From Bacteroidales bacterium (GTDB lineage Bacteria; Bacteroidota; Bacteroidia; Bacteroidales; P3), in the NCBI GenBank assembly GCA_017645585.1, contig JAGCOF010000035.1, positions 1 to 64,000 on the forward strand: 64,000 nucleotides of DNA. The letters are read 5' to 3'. The position numbers and the translations under genes were made by a program. The notes below the pieces were generated by a model, which was not told the origin of the DNA, made no database searches, and saw only the letters and a program-made list of their open reading frames with translations. Positions 1 to 9,329 of this stretch are shown piece by piece; the first letter of the stretch is position 1; every line of letters begins with the position of its first letter.

Positions 1-110
1 CCGACTGATGTCCGTTTATTGTCCGCTTGTTGTCCCATTGTTTTCCCATTTTTAATGGGGCAACAATGGGACAATAATGGGACAACAATGGGACAACAGT
101 GAGTGTTAGG
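1..110. repeat. 11-bp phased repeat array with inverted halves
   Basis: Ten consecutive 11-bp units fill this stretch. The first three begin CCG, the next two CCC, and the later units are of the type TGGGACAACAA, which is close to the inverse of the earlier ones. Positions 28-40 and 86-98 are perfect 13-bp inverted repeats, so the array can fold. The first unit (CCGACTGATGT) is identical to one unit of the array near 38421. It lies upstream of porU. Confidence 0.9.
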
Positions 111-125
111 GCGGTGTTAGAGAGA

Positions 126-153
126 AGGTGAAAGGTGAGAGGTGAAAGGTAAA
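126..153. repeat. 7-bp repeat array (AGGTGAA type)
   Basis: Four head-to-tail 7-bp units, AGGTGAA/AGGTGAG, lie between the 11-bp array and the start of porU. The same unit family, on either strand, recurs near 30153, 30583, 10591 and 11153. Confidence 0.9.
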
Positions 154-189
154 AAAAAGAAAAACAACCGGCCTCCGACTACCATTTAT

Positions 190-204
190 GTCGTGCACGA
201 TATA
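190..204. repeat. Dispersed motif GTCGTGCACGATATA, copy 1
   Basis: A 15-bp sequence with a 10-bp palindrome (TCGTGCACGA) followed by TATA. Exact copies occur at 38205-38219 and 38483-38497, always in intergenic DNA. It may be a regulator site or a fragment of a dispersed repeat. Function unknown. Confidence 0.75.
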
Positions 205-262
205 TTTTTCGACCGTCCGATACAATATTTTATATAAAGGGGCGTTATTGAAGGTTGAACCT

Positions 263-3200
263 ATGAAAAAGGGCCTGTTATACATATCGCTGATGCTGCT
301 GACGCTGGGTGCGACGGCGCAGGGGTCGGTGCTGCGGAGCGGCGCTTGGTGGAAGGTGGGCGTGAACGCCGACGGCCTCTACCGCCTGACCACCGCCGAT
401 GTGCCTGCGCTGCAAGGGGTTAGCACGGACAGCATAGGCCTCTACGGTGCCGGCGGCGGCATGCTGTCGCTCTACAACAGCCAGACGCCGACGGGCGACC
501 TGCAGCCGGTGACCATCGATATTGTGGATCACAACGGCAACGGGCGCTTCGACAGCGGCGACGAGCTGCTTTTCTTCGGCGAAGGGGCCGGCGGCTGGCG
601 CTATGTGGCCGCCGACGGGCGCTGGGAGTTTGAGCGCCACGCCTACGCCACGCGCAACTACTACTACCTGACCGTCAACGCCCCCGAGCAACGGCGCATC
701 GCCACGGCGCCCGCAGTGACGGCCTCCACCGAAGTGACCAGCTACACAGCGGTGACGCATGTGGACAACGACCTGGTGAACATCTTCGGCAGCGGGCAGC
801 TGTGGATGGGCGAGAAGTTCAGCAACACCAACCCCACGCGCACCTTCAGCCTGACGCTGCCGGGCAACGCCGACGGCGTCGTCAGGTTGCGCTACGCGCT
901 GGCCAACAAATCCTCGGCCACGGGCAGCTTCAGTGTGAGCACCTCGAACTACAGCAACCACCTCTCCATCACGGGCCAGGAGGTGTATGCCACCACCCTC
1001 GACCAGATTAATTCGGGCGCCACCGCGTTCACATTCAGCCTCACCTATACGGCCGGCGAGAGCTCGGCGGCCGGATACCTCGACTATATAGAGCTCAACG
1101 GCCACGCGCCGCTCGCTTTCAGTGGCGGCCAGCTGCTGGTGCGCAACGACCAGGCGCTGGGCTCGGCGGCCCGTTTCCGCGCCACCGGCAACGCCACAGG
1201 GATGAGGGTGTGGGAGGTGACCAGCGCCGGCGCCGAGCGCGAGATGAGCGTGGCCGCGGGCGTGTGGAGCGACAGCACCGTCGGAGCACGCCGCTATGTG
1301 CTCTTCGACGGCAGCCAATACCTGAGCCCCGCCTCCATCGGCGCCCTTGACAACCAGAACCTGCACGGCAGCATTGCCGCCGACCTGGTGGTCGTCACCC
1401 TGAAGCACCTGGCCGACCAGGCGAACCGCGTGGCCGCGCTGCACGAGGTGTTCGACGGCCTCTCCACGCTGGTGGCCACCGACGAGCAGGTGTACAACGA
1501 GTTCTCGTCGGGCAAGCAGGACCCGATGGCCCTGCGCTCGCTGCTGCGCCACCTGAAGGCCACGCACCCCGACCGGGCGCCGCGCTACCTGCTGCTACTG
1601 GGCAAGGGCAGCTATGACAACCGCAACCTGCTGGGCAGCGGCACCGCCACGCTGGTCACCTACGAGACACAGTTCTCGTTTGACGACGACGGGCAGTCCT
1701 ACTGCAGCGACGACATATTGGGCTACCTGGCCGACGAGGGGCGCGGCGCCCCTACCGAGCCGCTGGAGGTGGGCATCGGACGCCTGCCGGCCAGAACGGT
1801 GGCCGAAGCCACTCACATGGTGGACAAAATTGAGGGCTACCTGACGCGACGCGACCTGCTGACGGAAGGGCAGCACGGCGACTGGCGCAACCACGTGGCC
1901 CTGCTGGCCGACGACGCCGACCCCGGCAAGCCCTATGACACCGCCTTCGCGCACTCGTCGGAGGTGGTGGCGCGCAACATAGGGCAGCGCTTCCCGCAAC
2001 TGAATGTCGACAAACTCTACGCCGACGCCTACCACCAGAGCAGCGGCGCCATAGGCTCCTACTATCCCGACCTGAACAACGCCCTGCGCCAGCGTATCAA
2101 CAACGGCTGCCTGCTGCTCAACTATATAGGCCACGGCTCGGCCACCTATATCGGCACCGAGCGCTATATCGAGCTGAGCGACATAGACACCTACACCAAT
2201 ACCGACCGGTTGCCGCTGTTCGTCACCAGCACCTGCTCCTACGGCAAATATGACCAGCCGGAGGACCTCTGCGGCGCCGAAGCCTGCCAGCTGGCGCCGG
2301 CGGCGGCCATCGCCGTCATCAGCGCCTCGCGGCCCATCAGCCACACCGAGCGCTTCAACAACGACGTAATCTGCTATGCCCTCGACCCGCACAACACCAT
2401 CGGCGACGCGCTGCGCCTGGCCAAGTGCCGCACGGCGGTGTCGCAGAGCATAGGCCTCACCGGCGACCCCGCGCTGCGCCTCAGCCAGCCGGAGAACCGC
2501 GTGGTGGTGACCCACATCAACGAGCGGCCCGTGAGCGAGGGCGTCGACGACACGGCCACCGTGCTGTCGCGCGTCACCGTGAGCGGCGAGGTGCAAGACA
2601 GCAACGGGGTGCTGCTGACCGATTTCGAGGGCACCCTCTACCCCATCGTCTACGACCGTGCTGTGCAGACCTCCACCCTGGCCAACGACAACCCGGGCAC
2701 CGAGGTGAGCTTCACGCAGCAGAAGAACATCCTCTACCGCGGCAGCCACGCCGTGGTGGGCGGCCGCTTCGAGTACAGCTTCATCGTGCCGCGCGACGTG
2801 GCCTACCAATACGACTACGCCAAGCTGAGCCACTATGCCAAGTCGGCCACCGACCACGCCACAGGCTGCTACAACCAGCTGCTGCTGGGCGGCTTCAACG
2901 ACTCGGCCGACATAGCGGCGTCGGCGCCCGTCATCCGCCTCTTCATCGGCGACACTAACTTCCGTTCGGGCGGCCTCACCGACGCCAACCCCACGCTGAT
3001 AGCGCACCTGTTCGACTCGGCCGGCATCAACGCCGGCGCCGGCCTGGGGCACGACATCACGGCCGTGCTCGACGGCAACCCGGGCAGCTTGGTGGTGCTC
3101 AACGACCTGTATCAGCCCGACGTGGAGCAAGGGGGCGGCGGCTCGGTGGTCTACCAATTCAACGGCCTGACGCCTGGCGAACATACCCTGACGCTGAAGG

Positions 3201-3556
3201 CCTGGAACATCTTCAACCTCTCGGCCACTGCGACCATCGGCTTCACCGTGCGCAACGCCGACACGCTGAGCCTCTCCGACCTGCGCTGCTGGCCCAACCC
3301 CGCCTCGGGCAGCACCCGCTTCCTGCTGGAGGTGAACAACACGACGAAAGTGGCCTCGGCCGAGCTGCAGATCTACAGCCCCCAGGGACAGCGCGTGGCC
3401 TCGTTCTCCCCCGCGGTGTCGGCCGACGGCTATGTGGTGGGGCCCGTCGTCTGGGACCTCGGCACGGTGCCGGCAGGTCTGTATCTGGCCCGCATGATAG
3501 TCATAGACACCGACGGCACCACCTACCAGCAAACAACAAAATGTATCGTCAGGTGA
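263..3556 (+). CDS. porU: Type IX secretion system sortase PorU
   Basis: Cell-surface cysteine protease of the C25 (gingipain) family. In the known system it removes the C-terminal sorting domain of T9SS cargo and attaches the mature protein to the surface. The product is 1097 residues with a signal peptide ending near TLGATAQ. I placed the start at this ATG because an upstream in-frame extension would put 25 residues before the signal peptide. The catalytic histidine is in YIGHGS (His624) and the cysteine in TSTCSYG (Cys658). The C terminus (about the last 90 residues, with CWPNPASGS and GLYLARM) resembles a T9SS sorting domain itself, as is known for PorU. porV follows directly, which supports the assignment. 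Confidence 0.93.
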   Translation: MKKGLLYISLMLLTLGATAQGSVLRSGAWWKVGVNADGLYRLTTADVPALQGVSTDSIGLYGAGGGMLSLYNSQTPTGDLQPVTIDIVDHNGNGRFDSGDELLFFGEGAGGWRYVAADGRWEFERHAYATRNYYYLTVNAPEQRRIATAPAVTASTEVTSYTAVTHVDNDLVNIFGSGQLWMGEKFSNTNPTRTFSLTLPGNADGVVRLRYALANKSSATGSFSVSTSNYSNHLSITGQEVYATTLDQINSGATAFTFSLTYTAGESSAAGYLDYIELNGHAPLAFSGGQLLVRNDQALGSAARFRATGNATGMRVWEVTSAGAEREMSVAAGVWSDSTVGARRYVLFDGSQYLSPASIGALDNQNLHGSIAADLVVVTLKHLADQANRVAALHEVFDGLSTLVATDEQVYNEFSSGKQDPMALRSLLRHLKATHPDRAPRYLLLLGKGSYDNRNLLGSGTATLVTYETQFSFDDDGQSYCSDDILGYLADEGRGAPTEPLEVGIGRLPARTVAEATHMVDKIEGYLTRRDLLTEGQHGDWRNHVALLADDADPGKPYDTAFAHSSEVVARNIGQRFPQLNVDKLYADAYHQSSGAIGSYYPDLNNALRQRINNGCLLLNYIGHGSATYIGTERYIELSDIDTYTNTDRLPLFVTSTCSYGKYDQPEDLCGAEACQLAPAAAIAVISASRPISHTERFNNDVICYALDPHNTIGDALRLAKCRTAVSQSIGLTGDPALRLSQPENRVVVTHINERPVSEGVDDTATVLSRVTVSGEVQDSNGVLLTDFEGTLYPIVYDRAVQTSTLANDNPGTEVSFTQQKNILYRGSHAVVGGRFEYSFIVPRDVAYQYDYAKLSHYAKSATDHATGCYNQLLLGGFNDSADIAASAPVIRLFIGDTNFRSGGLTDANPTLIAHLFDSAGINAGAGLGHDITAVLDGNPGSLVVLNDLYQPDVEQGGGGSVVYQFNGLTPGEHTLTLKAWNIFNLSATATIGFTVRNADTLSLSDLRCWPNPASGSTRFLLEVNNTTKVASAELQIYSPQGQRVASFSPAVSADGYVVGPVVWDLGTVPAGLYLARMIVIDTDGTTYQQTTKCIVR

Positions 3557-3610
3557 TACAATAAAACATAACCAAGCACGTTATTTAGCACAAAACAGAC
3601 AAACAACCGA

Positions 3611-4765
3611 ATGAAGAAACTCACCCTTCTGACCATACTCATCGCCCTGGGCACCGGCCTGTGGGCCCAATCAGGCAACCAGAACTACATCAGCACCGGC
3701 ATGCCTATACTGCTGATAGCCCCCGACGCCGTCAGCAGCGGCATGGGCGACGTGGGTGTGGCCACCACCCCCGACGCCTACTCGGCACATTGGAACAACG
3801 CCAAATTCGCCTTCACCGAAGGCACCTTCGGCGTCAGCACCACCTTCATCCCCTGGCTGCGCAACCTCAACGTGGGCGACATGAACCTGCTCTACCTGGG
3901 CGGCTACTACAAGCTGGGCAGCCGCGGCACCGTGGCGGCCAGCCTCACCTACTTCTCGCTGGGCGACATCGACATGACCGACAACGAAGGCATGAAGGTC
4001 ATGGTGCTGCACCCCAACGAATTTGCCTTCGACCTGACCTATGCGCTGAAGATTACCGACAATCTGGGCCTCGGCGCCTCGGGCCGCTTCATGCGTAGCG
4101 ACCTCACCAACGGCCAGACCATCAACGACGGTAGCGGCAACCAGGAGACCCACGCGGCCAACTCGTTAGCTGCCGACATCGGCCTCTACTACCAGAACAC
4201 CATCGACAAGGAACAGAGCTACGCCTTGGGCGCCTTCATCTCCAACCTCGGCGCCAAGCTCTCCTACAGCGACGCCAACAACAACCGCGAGTTCCTGCCG
4301 GCCAACCTGCGCATCGGCGGCCGCTACACCAACGAGATTGACGAGCACAACAAGGTGTCGGTCATGCTCGACCTGAACAAGCTGCTGGTGCCCACGCCCA
4401 AGTTCCGCACCTACAGCGTGGACGGCATACAGTCGTTGCAGGAATACAACAACATCAGCCCCATGGCGGGCGTGTTCCAATCGTTCAGCGACGCCCCGGG
4501 CGGCATGAGCGAGGAGCTGCAGGAGATACAGCTGTCGGCGGGTGCCGAGTATTGGTACGAGGAGTTCTTGGCGGTGCGTGCCGGCTACTTCTACGAGCAC
4601 GAGAACAAAGGCGGCCGTCAGTATGCCACCGTCGGCATCGGCCTGCGCTACAACATCTTCTCGTTCGACTTCGCCTACCTTATCCCCACCACCAAACTCT
4701 CCACCAACCCCCTGTCGAACACCATCCGCATACAGTTGTCGATGGACCTTATGCCCGAAAAATGA
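3611..4765 (+). CDS. porV: Type IX secretion outer-membrane shuttle protein PorV (LptO)
   Basis: Outer-membrane beta-barrel of the FadL type. In T9SS it carries cargo from the translocon to the PorU attachment complex. The 384-residue product has a signal peptide ending LGTGLWAQ and the PorV-like N terminus with [14 protein letters not shown] followed by a barrel rich in alternating aromatic strands. It lies 54 bp after porU in the same direction, the usual pairing. Its stop overlaps the ispF start by four bases (ATGA), so translation is probably coupled. Confidence 0.95.
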   Translation: MKKLTLLTILIALGTGLWAQSGNQNYISTGMPILLIAPDAVSSGMGDVGVATTPDAYSAHWNNAKFAFTEGTFGVSTTFIPWLRNLNVGDMNLLYLGGYYKLGSRGTVAASLTYFSLGDIDMTDNEGMKVMVLHPNEFAFDLTYALKITDNLGLGASGRFMRSDLTNGQTINDGSGNQETHAANSLAADIGLYYQNTIDKEQSYALGAFISNLGAKLSYSDANNNREFLPANLRIGGRYTNEIDEHNKVSVMLDLNKLLVPTPKFRTYSVDGIQSLQEYNNISPMAGVFQSFSDAPGGMSEELQEIQLSAGAEYWYEEFLAVRAGYFYEHENKGGRQYATVGIGLRYNIFSFDFAYLIPTTKLSTNPLSNTIRIQLSMDLMPEK

Positions 4766-5241
4766 GAATAGGGACAGGATATGACGTGCATCGCCTGGGC
4801 GAGGGGTTGCCGCTGTGGATTGGCGGCGTGCAGATAGCGCACACCCACGGCCTGATAGGGCACAGCGACGCCGACGTGCTGCTGCACGCCATCTGCGACG
4901 CCCTGCTGGGCGCCGCCGCGCTGGGCGACATCGGCAAGCACTTCCCCGACACCGACCCGCAATACAAGGGCATCAGTAGCCTGAAGCTGCTGGCGCATGT
5001 GGGACACCTGCTGGCCGAGCACGGCTACCGCGTGGGCAATATAGACAGCACCATCGTGGCTCAGCAGCCCAAGATGGCGCCCCACATACCGCAGATGCGG
5101 CAGAACATTGCCGACACCCTGGGCATCAACATCGACCAGGTGTCGGTCAAGGCCACCACCACCGAGCGCCTCGGCTTCGAAGGCCGCATGGAGGGCATCA
5201 GCGCACAGGCGGTGGCGTTATTAGTGATAAGCGATGAGTGA
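4762..5241 (+). CDS. ispF: 2-C-methyl-D-erythritol 2,4-cyclodiphosphate synthase
   Basis: Cytoplasmic enzyme of the MEP isoprenoid pathway that cyclises CDP-methylerythritol phosphate to the cyclodiphosphate. The 159-residue product matches the family length. It begins [12 protein letters not shown], containing the metal ligands Asp8 and His10, and carries [21 protein letters not shown] and the C-terminal [13 protein letters not shown] signature. The ATG overlaps the porV stop; an open upstream extension belongs to the porV region and has no homology. It overlaps clpS by 8 bp. Confidence 0.96.
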   Translation: MRIGTGYDVHRLGEGLPLWIGGVQIAHTHGLIGHSDADVLLHAICDALLGAAALGDIGKHFPDTDPQYKGISSLKLLAHVGHLLAEHGYRVGNIDSTIVAQQPKMAPHIPQMRQNIADTLGINIDQVSVKATTTERLGFEGRMEGISAQAVALLVISDE

Positions 5242-5521
5242 GCAGAAACCATACATCAGCCCCGAAGTTGAGGAGGAGGTGGACACGCTGGAAGACAGCG
5301 GCTGCAGCCTGATGCTCTACAACGACGACGTGCACACCTTCGATTATGTCATCAAGGCTCTGGTGGACATCTGCCGCCACACTGAAGAGCAGGCCGAGCA
5401 GTGCGCCATCCTGGTGCATTGCCACGGCAGCTGCGTGGTGAAACAGGGCTCCTACAGCGACCTGCTGCCCATGCACCAGGCCCTACTCGACAAAGAACTG
5501 ACTTCTGAGGTAGTAGAGTAG
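5234..5521 (+). CDS. clpS: ATP-dependent Clp protease adaptor ClpS
   Basis: Adaptor that delivers N-degron substrates to ClpA/ClpP. The 95-residue product has a flexible acidic N terminus and the core [15 protein letters not shown], where the NDD segment contacts the substrate N terminus. The helical part follows ([27 protein letters not shown]). Its start lies inside the end of ispF, so it is probably the last or next-to-last gene of the porU-porV-ispF transcription unit. Confidence 0.9.
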   Translation: MSEQKPYISPEVEEEVDTLEDSGCSLMLYNDDVHTFDYVIKALVDICRHTEEQAEQCAILVHCHGSCVVKQGSYSDLLPMHQALLDKELTSEVVE

Positions 5522-5548
5522 AACCACCTCAAATAAAAACCAAACATC

Positions 5549-5752
5549 ATGAAGAAAAAGCTAATTGAATCCTTTATTGGAAGTGTCGTTACATTAACAA
5601 TTGTAGTCGTAATAACCCATTTACTTGTTCACCATGACGTAACACTCAAGCTTGTTTTGATTGACATCCTTTTGGTTTTTACTGGTGCTGGGATAATGAC
5701 ACTGATAGATTATAGTCTACTCAAAAAGAAAAACAACAAAGAAATGAATTAG
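5549..5752 (+). CDS. Small two-helix membrane protein, unknown function
   Basis: A 67-residue product with two hydrophobic segments (about residues 10-27, and 33-54) and a lysine-rich C terminus, so it is probably an inner-membrane hairpin. It is clearly AT-richer than its neighbours, which suggests recent acquisition or low constraint. The spacing from clpS is 27 bp. The stop codon lies inside a 14-bp inverted repeat that probably ends transcription. I do not recognise a family. Confidence 0.6.
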   Translation: MKKKLIESFIGSVVTLTIVVVITHLLVHHDVTLKLVLIDILLVFTGAGIMTLIDYSLLKKKNNKEMN

Positions 5753-5779
5753 ACTATACGCCAGCATAGTCTAATTCAT
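5744..5779. terminator. Hairpin between convergent genes
   Basis: Perfect 14-bp inverted repeat (ATGAATTAGACTAT and its complement) with an 8-nt loop, overlapping the end of the small membrane gene and facing the end of panB. There is no long T run, so calling it a terminator rests on position and stem strength. Confidence 0.55.
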
Positions 5780-5808
5780 AACTCACCTACTTTTATACTT
5801 CTAAAATT

Positions 5809-6627
5809 TTAATACTGCTCCTTTTCGTTGGGGAAGTCACCGCTCTTTACGTCACTGATGTAGTGGCGGATAGCGTTGGCTATATCCTCACCGAAGGTGC
5901 CGTAGGTGCGCAGGTAGCGCGGCTTGAACTGACGCGTGATGCCCAGCATGTCCTGCAGCACCAGCACCTGGCCGTCGGTGGCCTGGCCGGCGCCGATGCC
6001 GATGGTAGGTATCTTGAGCGACTCGGTCACGTCGGCCGCCAGCGAGGCGGGGATCTTCTCCAGCACAATGGCGAAGCAGCCGGCCTCCTGCAAGATGAGG
6101 GCGTCGCGCTTCACACGGTCGGCCTCTTCCTGGTCGGTGGCGCGCACCGCATAGGTGCCGAACTTATTGATGCTCTGCGGCGTGAGACCCAGATGGCCCA
6201 TTACGGGAATACCCGCCGAAAGGATGCGTTGCACGCTCTCGAGCACCTCCTCGCCGCCTTCAAGCTTGATAGCGTCGGCGCCGGTCTCCTTCATGATGCG
6301 GATGGCGCTGGCCAGGGCCTGCTTGGAGTTGCCCTGGTAGGTACCGAAGGGCATGTCGACCACCACAAGGGCGCGGTTGATGGCGCGCACCACGCTGGTG
6401 GCATAGACAATCATCTCGTCGAGGGTGATGGGGAGGGTGGTCTTGTGGCCTTCCATGACATTGGCGGCCGAGTCGCCCACCAGCACCACGTCAATCTTGG
6501 CGCTTTCGAGGAGCGAGGCCATCGAATAGTCGTAGGCCGTGAGCATGGCGATTTTCTCGCCGTGGAGCTTCATATTCTGAAGGGCACGCGTGGTGACCTT
6601 CGTGACATCGGTTTGCAAATAAGCCAT
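5809..6627 (-). CDS. panB: 3-methyl-2-oxobutanoate hydroxymethyltransferase
   Basis: First enzyme of the pantothenate branch: it transfers a hydroxymethyl group from methylene-tetrahydrofolate to alpha-ketoisovalerate. The 272-residue product has the TIM-barrel signatures [43 protein letters not shown] and IGIGAG. The start codon overlaps the upstream stop (TAATG), so it is probably translationally coupled to the secreted-protein gene before it. No panC is seen nearby. Confidence 0.96.
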   Translation of the reverse strand: MAYLQTDVTKVTTRALQNMKLHGEKIAMLTAYDYSMASLLESAKIDVVLVGDSAANVMEGHKTTLPITLDEMIVYATSVVRAINRALVVVDMPFGTYQGNSKQALASAIRIMKETGADAIKLEGGEEVLESVQRILSAGIPVMGHLGLTPQSINKFGTYAVRATDQEEADRVKRDALILQEAGCFAIVLEKIPASLAADVTESLKIPTIGIGAGQATDGQVLVLQDMLGITRQFKPRYLRTYGTFGEDIANAIRHYISDVKSGDFPNEKEQY

Positions 6628-7907
6628 TAGTCTTCTATAATTTCATCGGGATTGTTCACTTTGGGACGGCCGGCGGGCATCTCGTCCTCCTGCTCAGGGA
6701 TGATGCGGAAAAGCTGCTTCAGGGGTTTCTTCATCTGCGGCTCGCCGTTCTTGCCAGGCTTCGAGGCCACATAGAAGCGATTGCCGACGGCAAACGAGGC
6801 GGCTTCAGTGGGGCTGTCGACCTCATAGAAGTACTTGCCCACCTCCTTGTCCTGTAGGCGTTTGCCGAGGTAGATGGTATCGAACTGAGTGATATTGATG
6901 GGCGCCTGCAGGGTAATCTGTCCCTTGCCGGGGAGCTTGCGGGTGGGCAGGGCCTTGTATTCCATGCCGCGCGAAGTCTTCACCTTGGCAAAGAACCTCA
7001 GTTTGGCGTCCAGCTGCTCCTGTGTGGCGGGGATGCGGATAAACACCGAGTCGCGCTGTGTCTCGGAGCAGGAGTCGATACTCACCGGCAGCTGGCTGTT
7101 GATGACGATGTAGCCCGCCATGGCGAGGACCTGCTTGCGATGGGGAATGAGGTGGTAGGCATCAAGGATGGCGCGATAGTCGAGGTGGTCGTCAAGTTTC
7201 ACCGAAAAGCCGGAGGGGCAGGTGTCCTTGGTGTTCTGCACAGCATAGAGCGACCCTTTGCTGAGCAGCATCGAGGCATAGTAGCCATGCACCAGAGTGT
7301 CGCGCGCAGGCACGAAGCAGCCGCGTGCACTACCCACGCACTCGTCGGGGTTGTTGCGGAAAGTGACGAGCACACAACCTGCCAGGTCGACGCTCTTGTT
7401 CAGCACACGGCGCGCCTCAGGCAGTTCGGAGTATTTATACACCATGGTGCTGACCGGCACCTCGAAACGCAGCACCTCGGTAGTGTCGCCCTTGCACGAG
7501 CAGTGTATCTTGTTCTTGGCGTAGCGGATGGGGAAGTTGGAGCGACAGCGCATAGAGAAGTAGCGGTAGACGGCATCGACCCGCTGGCGCGTCAGCGACT
7601 CGTTGCTGCCGCCGTAGCCCTCAATGGTCATGGTGTAGTACATCGGGTTTCCCTGGTCGAAGGCGATGCGGTAGGCCGAGTCGAGCAGGTCGAGGTCGGG
7701 GGTGGAATAGGCGCTCTGCGAGGCGTTGTGGTGCAGCACCAGGTAGAAACACTCGGGGTTGGTGAGGGCCTTTTTCATGTCGCGCACCGGCTTGTTGGAA
7801 GGCACATAGAGGCCCGACTGAGCGCCGGCCACGTTGGCAAAAGCCACGAAAAACAGCAAGACAGCAACACCCAAAAGGCTACTGCTCTGTATCTTATGCC
7901 GTTTCAT
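6627..7907 (-). CDS. Secreted hypothetical protein upstream of panB
   Basis: The product is about 426 residues with a signal peptide (MKRHKIQSS..., hydrophobic core, cleavage after VAGA). I chose the ATG at 7907 because a good -7 promoter box for this strand lies at 7937-7944, just upstream; ATGs at 7913 and 7916 are alternatives, whereas a longer TTG-initiated frame would begin beyond the promoter. Around residues 80-110 the segment [18 protein letters not shown] faintly recalls OmpA-like domains, but I would not call it. The rest shows cysteine pairs and an acidic tail. Function unknown. Confidence 0.7.
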   Translation of the reverse strand: MKRHKIQSSSLLGVAVLLFFVAFANVAGAQSGLYVPSNKPVRDMKKALTNPECFYLVLHHNASQSAYSTPDLDLLDSAYRIAFDQGNPMYYTMTIEGYGGSNESLTRQRVDAVYRYFSMRCRSNFPIRYAKNKIHCSCKGDTTEVLRFEVPVSTMVYKYSELPEARRVLNKSVDLAGCVLVTFRNNPDECVGSARGCFVPARDTLVHGYYASMLLSKGSLYAVQNTKDTCPSGFSVKLDDHLDYRAILDAYHLIPHRKQVLAMAGYIVINSQLPVSIDSCSETQRDSVFIRIPATQEQLDAKLRFFAKVKTSRGMEYKALPTRKLPGKGQITLQAPINITQFDTIYLGKRLQDKEVGKYFYEVDSPTEAASFAVGNRFYVASKPGKNGEPQMKKPLKQLFRIIPEQEDEMPAGRPKVNNPDEIIED

Positions 7908-7936
7908 ATCCATCATGACATCTATATTTGAAGATG

Positions 7937-7944
7937 CAAAAATA
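7937..7944 (-). promoter_or_regulatory. Predicted -7 box (TAnnTTTG) for the panB unit
   Basis: On the minus strand this reads TATTTTTG, the Bacteroidetes -7 consensus. It lies about 21-29 bp before the candidate ATGs of the secreted protein. Confidence 0.6.
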
Positions 7945-7994
7945 TAGAAAAAAAATGATACAAGCAAAATAAAGTGCATTCCGTCCCTCCTAAT

Positions 7995-8071
7995 CGACTC
8001 TGACTCCGACTGTTCATCACCTGTTCTTCGGTCGTTCTTTGCTTTTTTCCAAAGAACGACCGAAGAACAAC
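7995..8071. repeat. 11-bp phased array with perfect 18-bp hairpin
   Basis: Seven 11-bp units. Positions 8023-8040 and 8051-8068 are perfect inverted repeats around the 10-nt loop GCTTTTTTCC. Exactly the same loop is present at 14661-14670 with different arms. The array lies between two divergent promoters, so it cannot be only a terminator. Confidence 0.93.
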
Positions 8072-8169
8072 CTTTAATCAAGTGGCGAACCGTGGGTGCT
8101 TGGAGGGAGTTGTATAGGAGTGTCTCCAGCGGGAATCAAAGTTTAGCGCGATATATATATTATTTTTTG

Positions 8170-8177
8170 TATCTTTG
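8170..8177 (+). promoter_or_regulatory. Predicted -7 box (TATCTTTG)
   Basis: Matches TAnnTTTG and lies 18 bp before the chosen ATG of the thioredoxin-like lipoprotein. A frame open from 8175 would begin inside this box, so the ATG at 8196 or 8202 is preferred. Confidence 0.65.
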
Positions 8178-8195
8178 CAGTTTGTAATAACATTC

Positions 8196-9329
8196 ATGGA
8201 AATGAAAAAGATCAGTGCAATCATTTGTGCCGCAATGTTTTTTATGCTCCTTGCGAGCTGTGGCGGCAAACACCAATTCACCATCAACGGCACCGTCAAC
8301 AGCCCCGAGCTGGAGGGACAGTGGCTCTACCTGCTGGATGTGACCAATGCTTTATCCTCTGGTTCATGCAGCGACAGCGAAGGCCCTGTGGACAGCGTTG
8401 TCGTGACCAACGGCAAGTTCACCTTCCGCGGCACCGTCGAGGAGCCCTGGATGGCTGCCATCGGCGGCCCCGACCTACCTTTCTTCCTTTACGTCGTAGT
8501 GGAGCCCGGCAATATCGTCATTGTGAACGACAGCATCGGCGGCACACCTCTCAACGACAAATACTATGCCTTCAACCACAGCCTCGACCTGAGCGACATC
8601 GAGGAGAGCATGGAAGAATATTTCCCCCTCTACTACGCTGCAACCAACGCCCAGGAGCGCGCCGATGCCGAACGAGTGCTCGACAGCCTGGAAGCCCTCG
8701 GCAACACTCGCATGCTCGAGGCCAATTGGAAACTCTATAACGAAAACAAGGACAACCTGCTGGGCGTGATGGCCATGGAGGATATCGTACAAGTAGGCGA
8801 GTTCACCTATAGTGAGCTTGACAGCATCCTCCGAACCGCTTCGCCCAATGTTGCCAACAGCAAACGGGTGCAAACCCGCCTCAGCCAACTGCGCGCCATC
8901 GAGGCCACCTCGGCCGGCAAACACTACACCGACATTCAGGGTGTCGACGGCAAGCTGAGCGACCTCATCGACGGCAAGCTGGCCCTGGTGGACTTCTATG
9001 CCAGCTGGTGCGGTCCCTGCCGCAACGAAATCAAGGACAACCTGGTGCCGCTGTGGAAGAAATACGAGAAGAAGGGCCTCGTCATCGTGGGCCTCAACGT
9101 CTGGGAGCGCGGCGATGCAGAAGCCCGCAAGGCCGCCCATGAGAAAGTGATGGCCGACCTCGGCATCACCTATCCCCAGCTGGTCGACAGCACCCGCACC
9201 GCCACCGACACCTACGGCGTGAGCGGCATCCCGCAGATTATGCTCATCGGCCCCGACGGCACCATCCTGGCCCGCGACCTGTGCGGCGCCGCCATCGAGG
9301 AGGCTATCATCAACGCGCTAGGTAAATGA
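8196..9329 (+). CDS. Thioredoxin-like (TlpA/ResA-type) lipoprotein with DUF4369-like N terminus
   Basis: Periplasmic, membrane-anchored thiol-disulfide oxidoreductase. A lipoprotein signal ends at LLASC. The N-terminal half begins FTINGTVNSPELEGQWLYL, typical of the DUF4369 domain found in Bacteroidetes thioredoxin lipoproteins. The C-terminal third is a thioredoxin fold with the active site WCGPC at residues 271-275 and the cis-proline region SGIPQIMLIG. Its stop overlaps the next start by 4 bp. The substrate is unknown; cytochrome maturation or general disulfide reduction are the usual roles. Confidence 0.88.
   Translation: MEMKKISAIICAAMFFMLLASCGGKHQFTINGTVNSPELEGQWLYLLDVTNALSSGSCSDSEGPVDSVVVTNGKFTFRGTVEEPWMAAIGGPDLPFFLYVVVEPGNIVIVNDSIGGTPLNDKYYAFNHSLDLSDIEESMEEYFPLYYAATNAQERADAERVLDSLEALGNTRMLEANWKLYNENKDNLLGVMAMEDIVQVGEFTYSELDSILRTASPNVANSKRVQTRLSQLRAIEATSAGKHYTDIQGVDGKLSDLIDGKLALVDFYASWCGPCRNEIKDNLVPLWKKYEKKGLVIVGLNVWERGDAEARKAAHEKVMADLGITYPQLVDSTRTATDTYGVSGIPQIMLIGPDGTILARDLCGAAIEEAIINALGK

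Noticed and set aside
278..1567. Long minus-strand open frame opposite porU
   Set aside because: It is an antisense shadow caused by high GC content; porU has clear motifs and signal peptide.
8023..8068. Simple rho-independent terminator
   Set aside because: It lies between two divergent promoters and belongs to a series of 11-bp arrays, so termination cannot be its main explanation.
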